Of a stretch of DNA of 64,000 bases, positions 1 through 9,285 are shown piece by piece. Under the pieces are notes generated by a model. The model was not told where the DNA came from. It saw only the letters and a program-made list of their open reading frames with translations, and did not search any database. The stretch covers positions 124,001 through 188,000 of the forward strand of contig NZ_BMWH01000007.1 in assembly GCF_014651135.1 (NCBI RefSeq). The letters are read 5' to 3'. Each line of letters begins with the position of its first letter. Position 1 is the first letter of the stretch. The DNA is from Streptomyces echinoruber (GTDB taxonomy: Bacteria; Actinomycetota; Actinomycetes; Streptomycetales; Streptomycetaceae). Both the position numbers and the translations under genes were made by a program.

Positions 1-1469
1 TCGTCTTCGGCGGCTTCTCCGCCGACGCGCTCGCCACCCGCATCCAGGACGCCGACGCGCGGGTGGTCATCACCGCCGACGGCGGCTGGCGGCGGGGCAA
101 GCCGTCCGCGCTCAAGCCGGCCGTCGACGACGCGGTCCAGCGCGCCGGCAACGTCGAGCACGTGCTGGTGGTCCGCCGCACCGGCCAGGAGGTCGCCTGG
201 ACCGAGGGCCGGGACGTGTGGTGGCACGACCTGGTCGGCCGGCAGCCGGCACAGCACACGCCGGAGGCGTTCGAGGCGGAGCACCCGCTGTTCATCCTCT
301 ACACCTCGGGCACGACGGGGAAGCCGAAGGGCATCCTGCACACCTCCGGCGGCTACCTGACGCAGACGTCCTACACCCACTGGGCGGTGTTCGACCTCAA
401 GCCGGAGACCGACGTGTACTGGTGCACCGCCGACGTCGGCTGGGTGACCGGGCACTCGTACATCGTCTACGGGCCGCTGTCGAACGGCGCCACGCAGGTG
501 CTGTACGAGGGCACCCCGGACACCCCGCACCAGGGCCGCTTCTGGGAGATCGTCCAGAAGTACAAGGTGTCGATCCTCTACACCGCGCCGACGGCGATCC
601 GCACGTTCATGAAGTGGGGCGACGACATCCCCGCCAAGTTCGACCTGTCCTCCCTGCGCATCCTGGGCTCGGTGGGCGAGCCGATCAACCCGGAGGCGTG
701 GGTGTGGTACCGGAAGAACATCGGCGGCGACCGGACACCGGTCGTGGACACCTGGTGGCAGACCGAGACCGGGTCGATGATGATCTCGCCGCTGCCGGGC
801 GTGACGGAGGCCAAGCCGGGCTCCGCCCAGCGCCCGCTGCCCGGCATCTCCGCGACCGTGGTGGACGACGAGGGCAACGAGGTGCCCAACGGCGGCGGCG
901 GTTACCTGGTGCTGACCGAGCCGTGGCCGTCGATGCTGCGCACCATCTGGGGCGACGACCAGCGGTTCGTCGACACCTACTGGTCCCGCTTCGAGGGCCG
1001 CTACTTCGCCGGGGACGGCGCCAAGAAGGACGAGGACGGCGACATCTGGCTGCTGGGCCGGGTCGACGACGTCATGCTCGTGTCCGGGCACAACATCTCC
1101 ACCACCGAGGTGGAGTCGGCGCTGGTCTCCCACCCGTCGGTGGCTGAGGCGGCCGTCGTCGGTGCCGCCGACGAGACGACCGGGCAGGCGATCGTCGCCT
1201 TCGTGATCCTGCGCGGCGCGGTGGCGGAGACCGAGGACCTGGTCGCCGAGCTGCGCCAGCACGTCGGCGCCACGCTCGGCCCGATCGCCAAGCCCAAGCG
1301 GATCCTGCCGGTCGCCGAGCTGCCCAAGACCCGCTCCGGCAAGATCATGCGCCGCCTGCTGCGCGACGTCGCCGAAAACCGCGAACTCGGCGACGTCACC
1401 ACGCTGACGGACTCCACGGTGATGGACCTCATCCAGGCCAAGCTGCCCAAGGCGCCCAGCGAGGACTGA
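1..1469 (+). CDS. acs: Acetyl-coenzyme A synthetase, 3' part
   Basis: AMP-forming acetate-CoA ligase; the reading frame is open from base 3 and the N-terminus lies before the window. The adenylation core motif [15 protein letters not shown] is at 299-343, followed by [12 protein letters not shown], the DTWWQTETG acyl-binding motif, the hinge/[15 protein letters not shown] region, and near the C-terminus [11 protein letters not shown], whose lysine is the residue acetylated by Pat-type acetyltransferases in this family. It converts acetate, ATP and CoA to acetyl-CoA in the cytosol. It is followed by two strong hairpins, so it is the last gene of its transcript. Identification is firm; the start cannot be seen. 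Confidence 0.96.
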   Translation, partial: VFGGFSADALATRIQDADARVVITADGGWRRGKPSALKPAVDDAVQRAGNVEHVLVVRRTGQEVAWTEGRDVWWHDLVGRQPAQHTPEAFEAEHPLFILYTSGTTGKPKGILHTSGGYLTQTSYTHWAVFDLKPETDVYWCTADVGWVTGHSYIVYGPLSNGATQVLYEGTPDTPHQGRFWEIVQKYKVSILYTAPTAIRTFMKWGDDIPAKFDLSSLRILGSVGEPINPEAWVWYRKNIGGDRTPVVDTWWQTETGSMMISPLPGVTEAKPGSAQRPLPGISATVVDDEGNEVPNGGGGYLVLTEPWPSMLRTIWGDDQRFVDTYWSRFEGRYFAGDGAKKDEDGDIWLLGRVDDVMLVSGHNISTTEVESALVSHPSVAEAAVVGAADETTGQAIVAFVILRGAVAETEDLVAELRQHVGATLGPIAKPKRILPVAELPKTRSGKIMRRLLRDVAENRELGDVTTLTDSTVMDLIQAKLPKAPSED

Positions 1470-1482
1470 CGGCAGAGGGAGT

Positions 1483-1512
1483 CGTACGGCCCCGAAGCCG
1501 CGGGGCCGTACG
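1483..1512 (+). terminator. Hairpin terminator after acs
   Basis: Perfect inverted repeat of 11 bp (CGTACGGCCCC at 1483-1493 and its complement at 1502-1512) with an 8-nt loop, 13 bp after the acs stop codon. No U-tract follows, as is usual in Streptomyces. Confidence 0.7.
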
Positions 1513-1564
1513 GCGGTGGACGCGTGAGCACGGCGGGAGGCGGGAGTAGGACCGCCTCCCGAGG

Positions 1565-1596
1565 GGCACCCGGTGGCCGAGGCGGCACCGGGTGCC
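1565..1596. terminator. Second hairpin between acs and nhaA
   Basis: Inverted repeat GGCACCCGGTG (1565-1575) with its complement (1586-1596) and a 10-nt loop. It probably backs up the acs terminator; a structural role in the nhaA leader is also possible because it lies before the nhaA start. Confidence 0.5.
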
Positions 1597-1633
1597 CTTC
1601 CATGTCCGGCCCGGAGAGCACTGGCCCCGGCGC

Positions 1634-1666
1634 CACACCTTAGGTAAACTAATTAAATCAGGTGTG
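1634..1666 (+). promoter_or_regulatory. AT-rich palindrome in the nhaA leader
   Basis: CACACCT (1634-1640) and AGGTGTG (1660-1666) form perfect arms around a 19-nt AT-rich centre that itself contains TTAG-N5-CTAA (1640-1652). This is the only AT-rich patch in the region and sits 54 bp before the nhaA GTG start, so it probably holds the promoter and an operator. The binding protein is unknown. Confidence 0.4.
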
Positions 1667-1719
1667 CCGGGAAGTCTGGTCGGCAAGCTGCTCCCTCCTG
1701 CCCGACGACGGAGGCTCCC

Positions 1720-3264
1720 GTGACCACGCCCCGCACCGACCGCTCCCCCATCGGCCGCTTCCGCACCAGCCGCTCCCGCACCGACCGGTCCCGCTCCGCC
1801 GCCCCCGTCCGCAGACTCCTGGGACGCCTGTCGCTGCCCGAGCGCACCTTCGTGGCGGACGCCCTGCGCACCGAGACCGTCGGCGGCGTGCTGCTGCTGG
1901 CGGCCGCGATCGCCGCGCTGCTGTGGGCCAACATCCCGGCCCTGGGCGACAGCTACCGGGTCGTCGCGCACCACCACTTCGGCCCGGCCGCCCTGGGACT
2001 CGACCTGTCGGTCCAGCACTGGGCCGCCGACGGGCTGCTCGCGCTGTTCTTCTTCGTCGCCGGGATCGAGCTCAAGCGCGAGCTGGTCGCCGGCGACCTG
2101 CGCGACGTGCGGGCCGCGGTGCTGCCGGTGGTGGCGGCGCTGTGCGGCATGGCGGTGCCCGCGCTCGTCTCCACGCTCACCGCCGCCGTGGGCGGCGGCT
2201 CCCTGGCCGGCTGGGCGGTGCCCACCGCCACCGACATCGCCTTCGCGCTCGCCGTGCTGGCCGTCATCGGCACCTCGCTGCCCAGCGCGCTGCGGGCGTT
2301 CCTGCTGACGCTCGCCGTCGTCGACGACCTGTTCGCCATCCTGATCATCGCGGTGTTCTTCACCGGCGACCTGGACTTCGCCGCGCTCGCCGGCGCCGCG
2401 GCCGGCCTGGCGGTGTTCTGGTTGCTGCTGCGCGCGGGTGTGCGCGGCTGGTACGTCTACGTCCCGCTCGCCCTCGTCATCTGGGGGCTGATGTACAACA
2501 GCGGCGTCCACGCGACCATCGCCGGCGTCGCCATGGGCCTGATGCTGCGCTGCACGCCCCGCGAGGGCGAGGACCGCTCCCCGGGCGAGCGCGTCGAGCA
2601 CCTCGTCCGCCCTCTGTCGGCGGGCCTGGCCGTGCCGCTGTTCGCCCTGTTCAGCGCGGGCGTGTCGGTCTCCGGCGGCGCGCTGGCCGACGTGTTCGCC
2701 CGGCCGGAGACGCTCGGTGTCGTCCTCGGCCTGGTCGTCGGCAAGGCGCTCGGCGTCTTCGGCGGCACGTGGCTGACGGCGCGGTTCACCCGGGCGTCGC
2801 TCAGTGAGGACCTCGCCTGGGCCGACGTGTTCGCGGTGGCGTCGCTGGCCGGGATCGGCTTCACCGTGTCGCTGCTCATCGGCGAGCTGGCCTTCGCCGG
2901 CGACGCGGCCCTGGCCGACGAGGTCAAGGCCGCCGTCCTGCTCGGCTCCCTCGTCTCGGCGGGCGCGGCGACGGTCCTGCTGAAGATACGCAACGCCAAG
3001 TACCGCCGGCTGTGCGAGACCGAGGAGCGCGACGAGGACGAGGACGGCGTCCCCGACATCTACGCGCAGGACGACCCGGCGTACCACCTGCGCATGGCGG
3101 AGATTCACGAGCGCCGGGCCGCCGAGCACCGCCGGCTCGCCGCGCAGAAGGCCGCCGCCCAGAAGACCGCCCCGCAGAAGGCCGCCGCGCAGAAGGCCGC
3201 CGCGCGACGTGCGCTTGCCGAAGTGCCGGGCGGGGCAGGCGGGAAGAACGACGGTCCGGCATGA
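1720..3264 (+). CDS. nhaA: Na+/H+ antiporter NhaA with long basic/Ala-rich tail
   Basis: Twelve-helix Na+/H+ exchanger of the plasma membrane, using the proton gradient to expel Na+ for pH and salt homeostasis. The GTG start at 1720 follows GACGGAGG at 1707-1713. Family landmarks are ALFFFVAGIELKREL, VPTATDIAFALAVLAVIGTS and the paired aspartates of AVVDDLFAILIIA, the ion-binding residues in E. coli NhaA, and GIGFTVSLLIGELAF near the last helices. About 90 C-terminal residues beyond the antiporter core are hydrophilic and end in repeats of AAAQK/APQK; this tail is absent from E. coli NhaA and its role is unknown. The N-terminal 30 residues are Arg/Ser/Thr-rich. Confidence 0.93.
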   Translation: MTTPRTDRSPIGRFRTSRSRTDRSRSAAPVRRLLGRLSLPERTFVADALRTETVGGVLLLAAAIAALLWANIPALGDSYRVVAHHHFGPAALGLDLSVQHWAADGLLALFFFVAGIELKRELVAGDLRDVRAAVLPVVAALCGMAVPALVSTLTAAVGGGSLAGWAVPTATDIAFALAVLAVIGTSLPSALRAFLLTLAVVDDLFAILIIAVFFTGDLDFAALAGAAAGLAVFWLLLRAGVRGWYVYVPLALVIWGLMYNSGVHATIAGVAMGLMLRCTPREGEDRSPGERVEHLVRPLSAGLAVPLFALFSAGVSVSGGALADVFARPETLGVVLGLVVGKALGVFGGTWLTARFTRASLSEDLAWADVFAVASLAGIGFTVSLLIGELAFAGDAALADEVKAAVLLGSLVSAGAATVLLKIRNAKYRRLCETEERDEDEDGVPDIYAQDDPAYHLRMAEIHERRAAEHRRLAAQKAAAQKTAPQKAAAQKAAARRALAEVPGGAGGKNDGPA

Positions 3265-3353
3265 TCTGACGAGACGGTACAAAAGACGGGACCGTACGCA
3301 GTCACGCAGAAGCGTGCAGAAGACGGAACCGTACGCAGAAGAGGGAGACCGCG

Positions 3354-3845
3354 ATGAGCGCACCCGACGGCAGCCCGGTCGGCGCCGAACGCACCATCGG
3401 CCAGTTGTTCGCCTCGGCGACGGCCGAGTTGTCCGCGCTGGTGCACGACGAGATCGCGCTGGCCAAGGCGCAGCTCAAGCAGGACGTCAAGCGGGGCGCG
3501 GCCAGCGGCGGCGCGTTCTCGCTGGCGGGCGCGGTGCTGGTGTTCTCCCTGCCGATGCTGAACTTCGCGCTCGCCTACGGCATCCGCACCTGGAGCGGCT
3601 GGAACCTGGCCGTCTGCTTCCTGCTGTCGTTCGCCGCGAACGTCCTCGTCGCCGGCCTGCTGACGCTGATCGGCGTGGTGTTCGCGAAGAAGGCCCAGAA
3701 GGGCAAGGGCCCGCAGAAGGTCGCCGCGTCGATGAAGGAGACGGCGGGCGTGCTGCAGAAGGCCAAGCCGCACCCCCGCGAGGTGCACGCGCTGGAGCAC
3801 CGCAGGCCCGAGGCCCTCGACACTGTGGCACGCTCGTCGTCATGA
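3354..3845 (+). CDS. Phage holin family / Holin-X-like membrane protein
   Basis: 163 residues. An amphipathic N-terminal part (TIGQLFASATAELSALVHDEI) precedes two membrane helices around residues 48-75 and 85-108, followed by a Lys-rich cytoplasmic tail. This matches the actinobacterial putative holin-X (DUF1469) family, whose function is unproven despite the name. ATG at 3354 has AGAGGGAGA just upstream. The stop overlaps the next start as ATGA at 3842-3845, so the two genes are translationally coupled. Confidence 0.75.
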   Translation: MSAPDGSPVGAERTIGQLFASATAELSALVHDEIALAKAQLKQDVKRGAASGGAFSLAGAVLVFSLPMLNFALAYGIRTWSGWNLAVCFLLSFAANVLVAGLLTLIGVVFAKKAQKGKGPQKVAASMKETAGVLQKAKPHPREVHALEHRRPEALDTVARSSS

Positions 3846-4801
3846 CGGACCCCGCCACCCCTTCGGCGCACCCCACCTCGGTCGCCTCGGTCGTACGCAT
3901 CGGCATCCCCGGCGGTCACCGGGTGACCCACCGGGACGTCGCCGCCAACGGCGCCCGCTTCCACATCGCCGAGCTCGGTGACGGACCGCTGGTCCTGCTG
4001 CTGCACGGCTTCCCGCAGTTCTGGTGGACCTGGCGGTACCAGCTGCCGGCGCTCGCCGAGGCGGGTTTCCGGGCCGTCGCGATGGACCTGCGGGGCGTCG
4101 GCGGCAGCGACCGCACCCCGCGCGGCTACGACCCCGCCAACCTCGCCCTCGACATCACCGGCGTGATCCGCTCCCTGGGCGAGCCGGACGCCGCGCTGGT
4201 CGGGCACGACCTGGGCGGCTACCTGGCGTGGGTGGCGGCCGCGATGCGGCCGAAGCTGGTACGGCGGCTCGCGGTCGTCTCGATGCCGCATCCCCGGCGC
4301 TGGCGCGCGGCGATGCTGCGGGACGTCAAGCAGACCGCCGCCAGTTCCCACATCTGGGGGTTCCAGCGGCCCTGGGTGCCCGAGCGGCAGCTGACCGCCG
4401 ACGACGGGGCGCTCGTCGGCCGCCTGATCCGGGAGTGGTCCGGCCCGCGCCTGCTCGACGACGAGGCCGTGGAGACGTACCGGCGGGCGATGTGCATCCC
4501 CTCCACCGCGCACTGCTCGATCGAGCCGTACCGCTGGATGGTGCGTTCGCTGGCCCGCCCGGACGGCATCCAGTTCAACCGGCGGATGAAGCGGCCCGTG
4601 CGCGTGCCCACGCTGCACCTGCACGGCTCCCTCGACCCGGTGGTCCGCGCCCGCAGCGCCGCGGGCTCCGCGGAGTACGTCGAGGCGCCCTACCGCTGGC
4701 GGCTCTTCGACGGGCTGGGGCACTTCCCGCACGAAGAGGATCCGGTCGCGTTCTCCACCGAACTGGTCAACTGGCTGAAAGATCCCGAACCCGATCGGTG
4801 A
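3842..4801 (+). CDS. Alpha/beta hydrolase, epoxide-hydrolase-like
   Basis: 319 residues starting at the ATG that overlaps the preceding stop. The HGFPQFWWTWR segment is the HGxP oxyanion-hole motif, GHDLGGY supplies an aspartate nucleophile as in epoxide hydrolases and haloalkane dehalogenases, HGSLDPVV carries the late acid, and GLGHFPHEEDP the catalytic histidine. A cap region with conserved Tyr/Trp residues lies between. It likely hydrolyses a small epoxide or ester in the cytosol; the natural substrate cannot be told. The coupling to a membrane protein hints at work on a membrane-derived compound, which is inference. Confidence 0.85.
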   Translation: MTDPATPSAHPTSVASVVRIGIPGGHRVTHRDVAANGARFHIAELGDGPLVLLLHGFPQFWWTWRYQLPALAEAGFRAVAMDLRGVGGSDRTPRGYDPANLALDITGVIRSLGEPDAALVGHDLGGYLAWVAAAMRPKLVRRLAVVSMPHPRRWRAAMLRDVKQTAASSHIWGFQRPWVPERQLTADDGALVGRLIREWSGPRLLDDEAVETYRRAMCIPSTAHCSIEPYRWMVRSLARPDGIQFNRRMKRPVRVPTLHLHGSLDPVVRARSAAGSAEYVEAPYRWRLFDGLGHFPHEEDPVAFSTELVNWLKDPEPDR

Positions 4802-4929
4802 CCGTGTCGGTACGCCCGGTATCCGGACGTCGAACGCGCATACGGCGAACGGATACTTGCCGCGCGCATAGGCCAATTGGGGCCCTCCGGCTGGGTTATC
4901 GACCTTGGGGCGGGGGCACACGTCCGGGT

Positions 4930-5109
4930 ATGGGCTGGACGCACGACTACAGTGACGCAGCGCGCGATCGCCGTTCCGGCGACGCTCTCAACTCCCACCA
5001 GCGCGGCACCCCGCAGATGACGGGCACCGACCCGCGGGTGGGCATACCGCACATCCTGCGCCGCCGGGCCCGCTGGGTCTCGGTGCGGCTGCGCCACTCC
5101 CGCGGCTGA
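4930..5109 (+). CDS. Possible small basic protein
   Basis: 59 codons from ATG 4930, or 30 codons from ATG 5017. The second half (from MTGTDPRVGIPHILRRRAR) has almost exclusively G/C third positions and many arginines, whereas the first half is less biased, so the inner start may be the true one; TACAGT at 4948-4953 could then be its -10 box. No known domain recognised. Listed with low confidence because GC-rich intergenic DNA can mimic this. Confidence 0.35.
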   Translation: MGWTHDYSDAARDRRSGDALNSHQRGTPQMTGTDPRVGIPHILRRRARWVSVRLRHSRG

Positions 5110-5184
5110 CGGCCCGCCGCACGGCACGCCTCTCCCCCTCTCTCTCCCGCGCTTTCCCCGCGCACCGCCGGCACGGCCCGCCCC

Positions 5185-6384
5185 TCACAGGGCGCAGCTG
5201 TCGCTGTCCACCTGCTGGTCGGCGGTACGGCCCCGGGTGATGTCCTGCCGGATCTCGTCCGCGGTGAGCGCGTAGCCGGTGTCGGCGTCGTCGAGGGACT
5301 TGGCGAACACCACGCCGTACACCCGGCCCTGAGGGGTGAGCAGCGGGCCGCCGGAGTTGCCCTGACGGACGGTCGCGTACAGCGAGTACACGTCGCGGCG
5401 CACGGTGCCGCGGTGGTAGATGTCCGGGCCGTTGGCCGTGATGCGGCCGCGTACGCGTGCGGCCCGGACGTCATAGGAGCCGTTCTCCGGGAAGCCCGCG
5501 ACGATCGCGCCGTCGCCGCCGCGCGCGTCCGTGGAGGTGAACCGCAGGGCCGGGGCCTTCAGGTCGGGCACGTCGAGGACGGCGATGTCCCGCCGCCAGT
5601 CGTACAGCACGACCTTGGCGTCGTACTTGCGGCCCTCGCCGCCTATCTGGACGGTGGGCTCGTCGACGCCGCCGACGACGTGCGCGTTGGTCATCACCCG
5701 GCGGTCGGCGAAGACGAAGCCGCTGCCCTCCAGGACCTTGCCGCAGCTGCGCGCGGTGCCGGTGACCTTGACGATGGACCGCTTGGCGCGGGTGGCGACC
5801 GGGCTGCCGGCCAGGGCCGGGTCGGGTGGCCGCACGTCGTTGATGGGCTCGTTGGAGAAGGGGGTGAAGACCTGCGGGAAACCGTTCTGCGCGAGGACCG
5901 AGGAGAAGTCCGCGAACCACGTGTCCGCCTGCGCGGGCAGCGCCCGGGAGACGCCGAGCAGCACCCTGGAGGTGCGGACCTCCCGGCCGAGCGTGGGCAG
6001 CGTGGTGCCGGCGAGCGCGGAGCCGATCAGCCACGCGACGAGCAGCATGGCGACGACGTTGACGAGGGCGCCGCCGGTGGCGTCCAGGGCGCGGGCCGGG
6101 GACCAGGTGATGTAGCGGCGCAGCTTGTTGCCGAGGTGGGTGGTGAGGGCCTGGCCGACCGAGGCGCACACGATGACGACGACCACGGCGGCGACGGCGG
6201 CGGTCGTGCCGACCTCCGCGTCGCCCGTCAGGGCGTCCCAGACGACCGGCAGCGTGTACACGGCGACGAGGCCGCCGCCCAGGAAGCCGACCACCGACAG
6301 GATGCCGACGACGAAGCCCTGGCGGTACCCCACGACCGCGAACCAGACGGCGGCGACCAGCAGCAGGATGTCCAGCACGTTCAC
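5185..6384 (-). CDS. MarP-type periplasmic serine protease (CvpA + trypsin-like)
   Basis: 399 residues with GTG start at 6384. The first ~150 residues hold four membrane helices of a CvpA/colicin V production-type domain; the remainder is a chymotrypsin-fold protease outside the membrane. The triad is visible as MTNAHVVGG (His), RRDIAVLDVP (Asp) and RQGNSGGPLL (Ser). Cysteines in TARSCGK and at the fourth-last residue match the disulphide known in M. tuberculosis MarP, the protease needed for acid resistance and peptidoglycan hydrolase activation. Length and architecture agree with that family. A Nudix gene lies 97 bp upstream on the same strand. Confidence 0.9.
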   Translation of the reverse strand: MNVLDILLLVAAVWFAVVGYRQGFVVGILSVVGFLGGGLVAVYTLPVVWDALTGDAEVGTTAAVAAVVVVIVCASVGQALTTHLGNKLRRYITWSPARALDATGGALVNVVAMLLVAWLIGSALAGTTLPTLGREVRTSRVLLGVSRALPAQADTWFADFSSVLAQNGFPQVFTPFSNEPINDVRPPDPALAGSPVATRAKRSIVKVTGTARSCGKVLEGSGFVFADRRVMTNAHVVGGVDEPTVQIGGEGRKYDAKVVLYDWRRDIAVLDVPDLKAPALRFTSTDARGGDGAIVAGFPENGSYDVRAARVRGRITANGPDIYHRGTVRRDVYSLYATVRQGNSGGPLLTPQGRVYGVVFAKSLDDADTGYALTADEIRQDITRGRTADQQVDSDSCAL

Positions 6385-6481
6385 CGCGTCAAGCCTCGCC
6401 TCTCACGTTCGCGATCACTACAGGTCGGCCGGGGGTCCGGAAGCGCTCTCCGGAGTAGCACAACAGCACGGGGTCACCCTG

Positions 6482-7183
6482 TCATGAGCGCCAGTCGAGC
6501 GGGACCAGCCTCCCTTGGTCCCACGGCTCCTCCCAGCCCGCGAAGTGCAGCAACCGGTCGATCACCCCGGCCGTGAACCCCCACACCAGGGTCGATTCGA
6601 CCAGGAATGCCGGGCCTCGGTGGCCGCTGGGGTGGACGGTCGTGGCGCGGTTGGCCGGGTGGGTGAGATCCGCCACGGGCACGGTGAAGACGCGGGCGGT
6701 CTCGCGCGGATCGACGACGCCCACCGGGCTGCGTTCGCGCCACCAGCCCAGCACCGGGGTCACGACGAAGCCGCTGACCGGGATGTACAGCTTGGGCAGG
6801 ACGCCGAAGAGCTGGACGCCCGCCGGGTCCAGGCCGGTCTCCTCCCGGGCCTCGCGCAGCGCGGCCCGCAGCGGGCCCTCGCCGTCCGGATCGCCGTCCT
6901 CCGGATCGAGCGCGCCGCCGGGGAAGGACGGCTGCCCGGCGTGCGACCGGAGCGAACTCGCCCGCTGCATCAGCAGCAGCTCCGGGCCGCGCTCCCCCTC
7001 GCCGAACAGGATGAGCACGGCCGACTGCCGCCCGGCACCGTCCTCGGGCGGCAGGAAGCGGCTGAGCTGCGGCGGCTGGACGGTCTCGGCGGCGCGCACG
7101 ACCGGGGCCAGCCACTTGGGCAGTCCCTGCGTGGACAGCGCCACCGGGCTGCCCTGCGTGTCGCTCGCGCGTGTCATCGCCAC
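6482..7183 (-). CDS. Nudix hydrolase, CoA-pyrophosphatase (NudL) type
   Basis: 233 residues. LLMQRASSLRSHAGQPSFPG is the UPF0035 signature typical of NudL-like CoA diphosphatases, followed by GGALDPED and the REAREETGLD half of the Nudix box. It probably cleaves CoA or a related pyrophosphate to phosphopantetheine and 3',5'-ADP. GTG at 7183 or ATG at 7177 could be the start. It lies 80 bp downstream of nth and upstream of the MarP-like gene, all on the minus strand, so the three may share transcripts. A Streptomyces-wide association with DNA repair is not implied. Confidence 0.85.
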   Translation of the reverse strand: MAMTRASDTQGSPVALSTQGLPKWLAPVVRAAETVQPPQLSRFLPPEDGAGRQSAVLILFGEGERGPELLLMQRASSLRSHAGQPSFPGGALDPEDGDPDGEGPLRAALREAREETGLDPAGVQLFGVLPKLYIPVSGFVVTPVLGWWRERSPVGVVDPRETARVFTVPVADLTHPANRATTVHPSGHRGPAFLVESTLVWGFTAGVIDRLLHFAGWEEPWDQGRLVPLDWRS

Positions 7184-7262
7184 CCCCGTCGTTCTGCTGG
7201 ATCCAACGTGCGACGGCCCGGAGATCGTTCCGGCCGGGGGACGGGACCTGCCGTCCCGTCCG

Positions 7263-8318
7263 TCATCCGGCCCCCAGCGGAGGCGCGGGCCTGCCGCCGG
7301 CGTCGAGGTAGGCCTGCGGAGGCCGCAGGCGCTGGCCGGGGAAGCCGCCCTTTTCGTACTTCAGCAGCTTCTTCGCCTTTTCCGGATCGGTCTCGCCCTC
7401 GCCGTACGCCGGGCACAGCGGCGCGACGGGGCAGGCGCCGCAGGCGGGCTTGCGGGCGTGGCAGATGCGGCGGCCGTGCCAGATGACGTGATGCGACAGC
7501 ATCGTCCAGTCGCTCTTGGGGAAGAGCGCGCCGACGGCGGCCTCGATCTTGTCGGGGTCGGTCGCGTCGGTCCACTTCCAGCGCCGTACCAGCCGCTGGA
7601 AGTGCGTGTCGACGGTGATGCCGGGCCGGCCGAAGGCGTTGCCGAGCACGACGAAGGCGGTCTTGCGGCCGACGCCGGGCAGCTTGACGAGGTCCTCCAG
7701 GCGGCCGGGCACCTCGCCGCCGAACTCCTCCACCAGCGCCTTCGACAGGCCCATCACCGACTTCGTCTTCGCGCGGAAGAAGCCGCACGGGCGCAGGATC
7801 TCCTCGACCTCCTCCGGGTTGGCGGCGGCCAGGTCCTCCGGGGTCGGGTACTTCGCGAACAGCGCCGGCGTCGTCTGGTTCACCCGCAGGTCGGTGGTCT
7901 GCGCGGACAGCACCGTGGCGACCAGGAGCTGGAAGGGGTTGTCGTAGTCCAGCTCCGGGTGGGCGTACGGGTACGTCTCGGCCAGGATGCGGTTGATCCG
8001 CCGGGCCCGGCGCACGAGCGCGGTGCGCGACTCCTCCTTGGCAGGCTTGGCAGGCTTGGCGGATTTGACAGGTTTGGCGGGTTTGTCGGGCTTGGCGGGT
8101 TTCCCGGCGGACCCGGGTGCGGCCGTGCCGGCTGGCGTCTTCTTCGAGGCCGCCACCCCCTTTTCCGACGCTTTCTTCACAGTCGCCCGCTTCGCAGCCT
8201 TCGCCGGTTTTGCCGGTTCTCCACCGCCCTCGGACCCTTGTTCGCCCAAAGCGGAATCCTGCCGTACAACCACCCGCCCAGCTCCCTCGGCCTGTGCTCT
8301 CACCGGCGTTTCGGACAC
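7263..8318 (-). CDS. nth: Endonuclease III with Lys/Ala/Pro-rich N-terminal extension
   Basis: DNA glycosylase/AP lyase for oxidised pyrimidines. Residues 100-320 are the catalytic core: helix-hairpin-helix [13 protein letters not shown] with catalytic Lys219, VDTH with Asp237, and the [4Fe-4S] ligands Cys286, Cys293, Cys296 and Cys302 in C-x6-C-x2-C-x5-C spacing. The first ~95 residues are a low-complexity tail with repeats of AKPAKP, like histone H1 tails, which would bind DNA; it is encoded by a visibly repetitive stretch around 8038-8110. GTG at 8318 is used as start; a shorter core start inside the tail cannot be excluded. Divergent from crp. Confidence 0.92.
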   Translation of the reverse strand: MSETPVRAQAEGAGRVVVRQDSALGEQGSEGGGEPAKPAKAAKRATVKKASEKGVAASKKTPAGTAAPGSAGKPAKPDKPAKPVKSAKPAKPAKEESRTALVRRARRINRILAETYPYAHPELDYDNPFQLLVATVLSAQTTDLRVNQTTPALFAKYPTPEDLAAANPEEVEEILRPCGFFRAKTKSVMGLSKALVEEFGGEVPGRLEDLVKLPGVGRKTAFVVLGNAFGRPGITVDTHFQRLVRRWKWTDATDPDKIEAAVGALFPKSDWTMLSHHVIWHGRRICHARKPACGACPVAPLCPAYGEGETDPEKAKKLLKYEKGGFPGQRLRPPQAYLDAGGRPAPPLGAG

Positions 8319-8420
8319 CCGGCCAGCCTAAAGCCCGGCGCCGACATCCGCCCGGGACCCGGAGAATCGGTCCCCGATCGGACCCCTGCCGCATACCCAC
8401 GGACACCGGTGCGGCATCCT

Positions 8421-8434
8421 TGTGACAGATCACA
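8421..8434 (+). promoter_or_regulatory. Candidate Crp site in the nth-crp intergenic region
   Basis: TGTGACAGATCACA is a perfect 5-bp inverted repeat with a 4-bp centre. It fits GTG-N6-CAC, close to the Streptomyces Crp pattern GTG(N)6GNCAC with one mismatch, but is 2 bp tighter than the E. coli site. It lies about 90 bp before the crp start, so autoregulation is plausible. Confidence 0.45.
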
Positions 8435-8524
8435 CTGTTTGGATCGTCCGGCAAAATGGGGACCACGGTCCCCTGTGCAAGTGGGGGAGCACGTTCCCCG
8501 AGCAGGTCGACAAGGAGAGAACTC

Positions 8525-9199
8525 GTGGACGACGTTCTGCGGCGCAACCCGCTCTTCGCGGCGCTCGACGACGAGCAGGCCGCGGAGCTCCGCGCCTCCA
8601 TGAGTGAGGTGACTCTCGCCCGCGGCGACTCGCTGTTCCACGAGGGCGACCCGGGCGACCGTCTGTACGTGGTCACCGAAGGCAAGGTCAAGCTCCACCG
8701 CACGTCGCCCGACGGCCGCGAGAACATGCTCGCCGTCGTGGGCCCCGGCGAGCTCATCGGCGAGCTGTCGCTGTTCGACCCGGGCCCGCGCACCGCGACC
8801 GCCACCGCGCTGACCGAGGTGAAGCTGCTCGGTCTCGGCCACGGCGACCTGCAGCCCTGGCTGAACGCGCGCCCCGAGGTGGCCGCCGCCCTCCTGCGGG
8901 CCGTCGCCCGCCGGCTGCGCAAGACCAACGACGCCATGTCCGACCTCGTCTTCTCGGACGTGCCCGGCCGCGTGGCCCGCGCCCTGCTGGACCTGTCCCG
9001 CCGCTTCGGCGTGCAGTCCGAGGAGGGCATCCACGTGGTGCACGACCTCACGCAGGAGGAACTCGCCCAGCTGGTCGGCGCCTCCCGCGAGACCGTGAAC
9101 AAGGCCCTCGCCGACTTCGCCCAGCGCGGCTGGCTGCGCCTGGAGGCGCGGGCGGTGATCCTGCTGGACGTGGAGCGGCTCGCCAAGCGCTCGCGCTGA
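8525..9199 (+). CDS. crp: cAMP receptor protein-family regulator Crp
   Basis: 224 residues, the usual size of Streptomyces Crp. GTG at 8525 follows AAGGAGAG at 8513-8520. Residues 1-120 form the cyclic-nucleotide-binding beta-roll (GDSLFHEGDPGDRLYVVTEG, PGELIGELSLFDPGPRTATA with the phosphate-binding cassette), then the dimer helix, then a winged HTH with DLTQEELAQLVGASRETVNK. In S. coelicolor Crp governs germination, colony growth and many antibiotic clusters. It is transcribed alone: nth diverges and a strong bidirectional hairpin closes it. Confidence 0.95.
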   Translation: MDDVLRRNPLFAALDDEQAAELRASMSEVTLARGDSLFHEGDPGDRLYVVTEGKVKLHRTSPDGRENMLAVVGPGELIGELSLFDPGPRTATATALTEVKLLGLGHGDLQPWLNARPEVAAALLRAVARRLRKTNDAMSDLVFSDVPGRVARALLDLSRRFGVQSEEGIHVVHDLTQEELAQLVGASRETVNKALADFAQRGWLRLEARAVILLDVERLAKRSR

Positions 9200-9219
9200 C
9201 GCCGCCCGGTCCAGGTCGG

Positions 9220-9285
9220 CCCGGCCCCGGTCGTACGCGCACCCGGTCCCGGTCGTACGCGCGCCCGGTCCCAGACGTACGCGCA
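9220..9285. repeat. Three 22-bp tandem repeats after crp
   Basis: Units at 9220-9241, 9242-9263 and 9264-9285 share CCCGGTCCCGGTCGTACGCG with one to three differences each. The array begins 20 bp after the crp stop and ends at the terminator hairpin. Confidence 0.85.

Noticed and set aside
1640..1658. DmdR/IdeR iron box before nhaA
   Set aside because: TTAGGT begins well but the second half does not match the 19-bp consensus in register.
1429..3363. 644-codon open frame antisense to nhaA and similar long antisense frames (e.g. 7174-10230 minus, 12199-14706 shifted, 43391-47152 plus)
   Set aside because: Shadows of genuine genes in GC-rich DNA; no ribosome site, no family motifs and composition set by the codon bias of the real strand.
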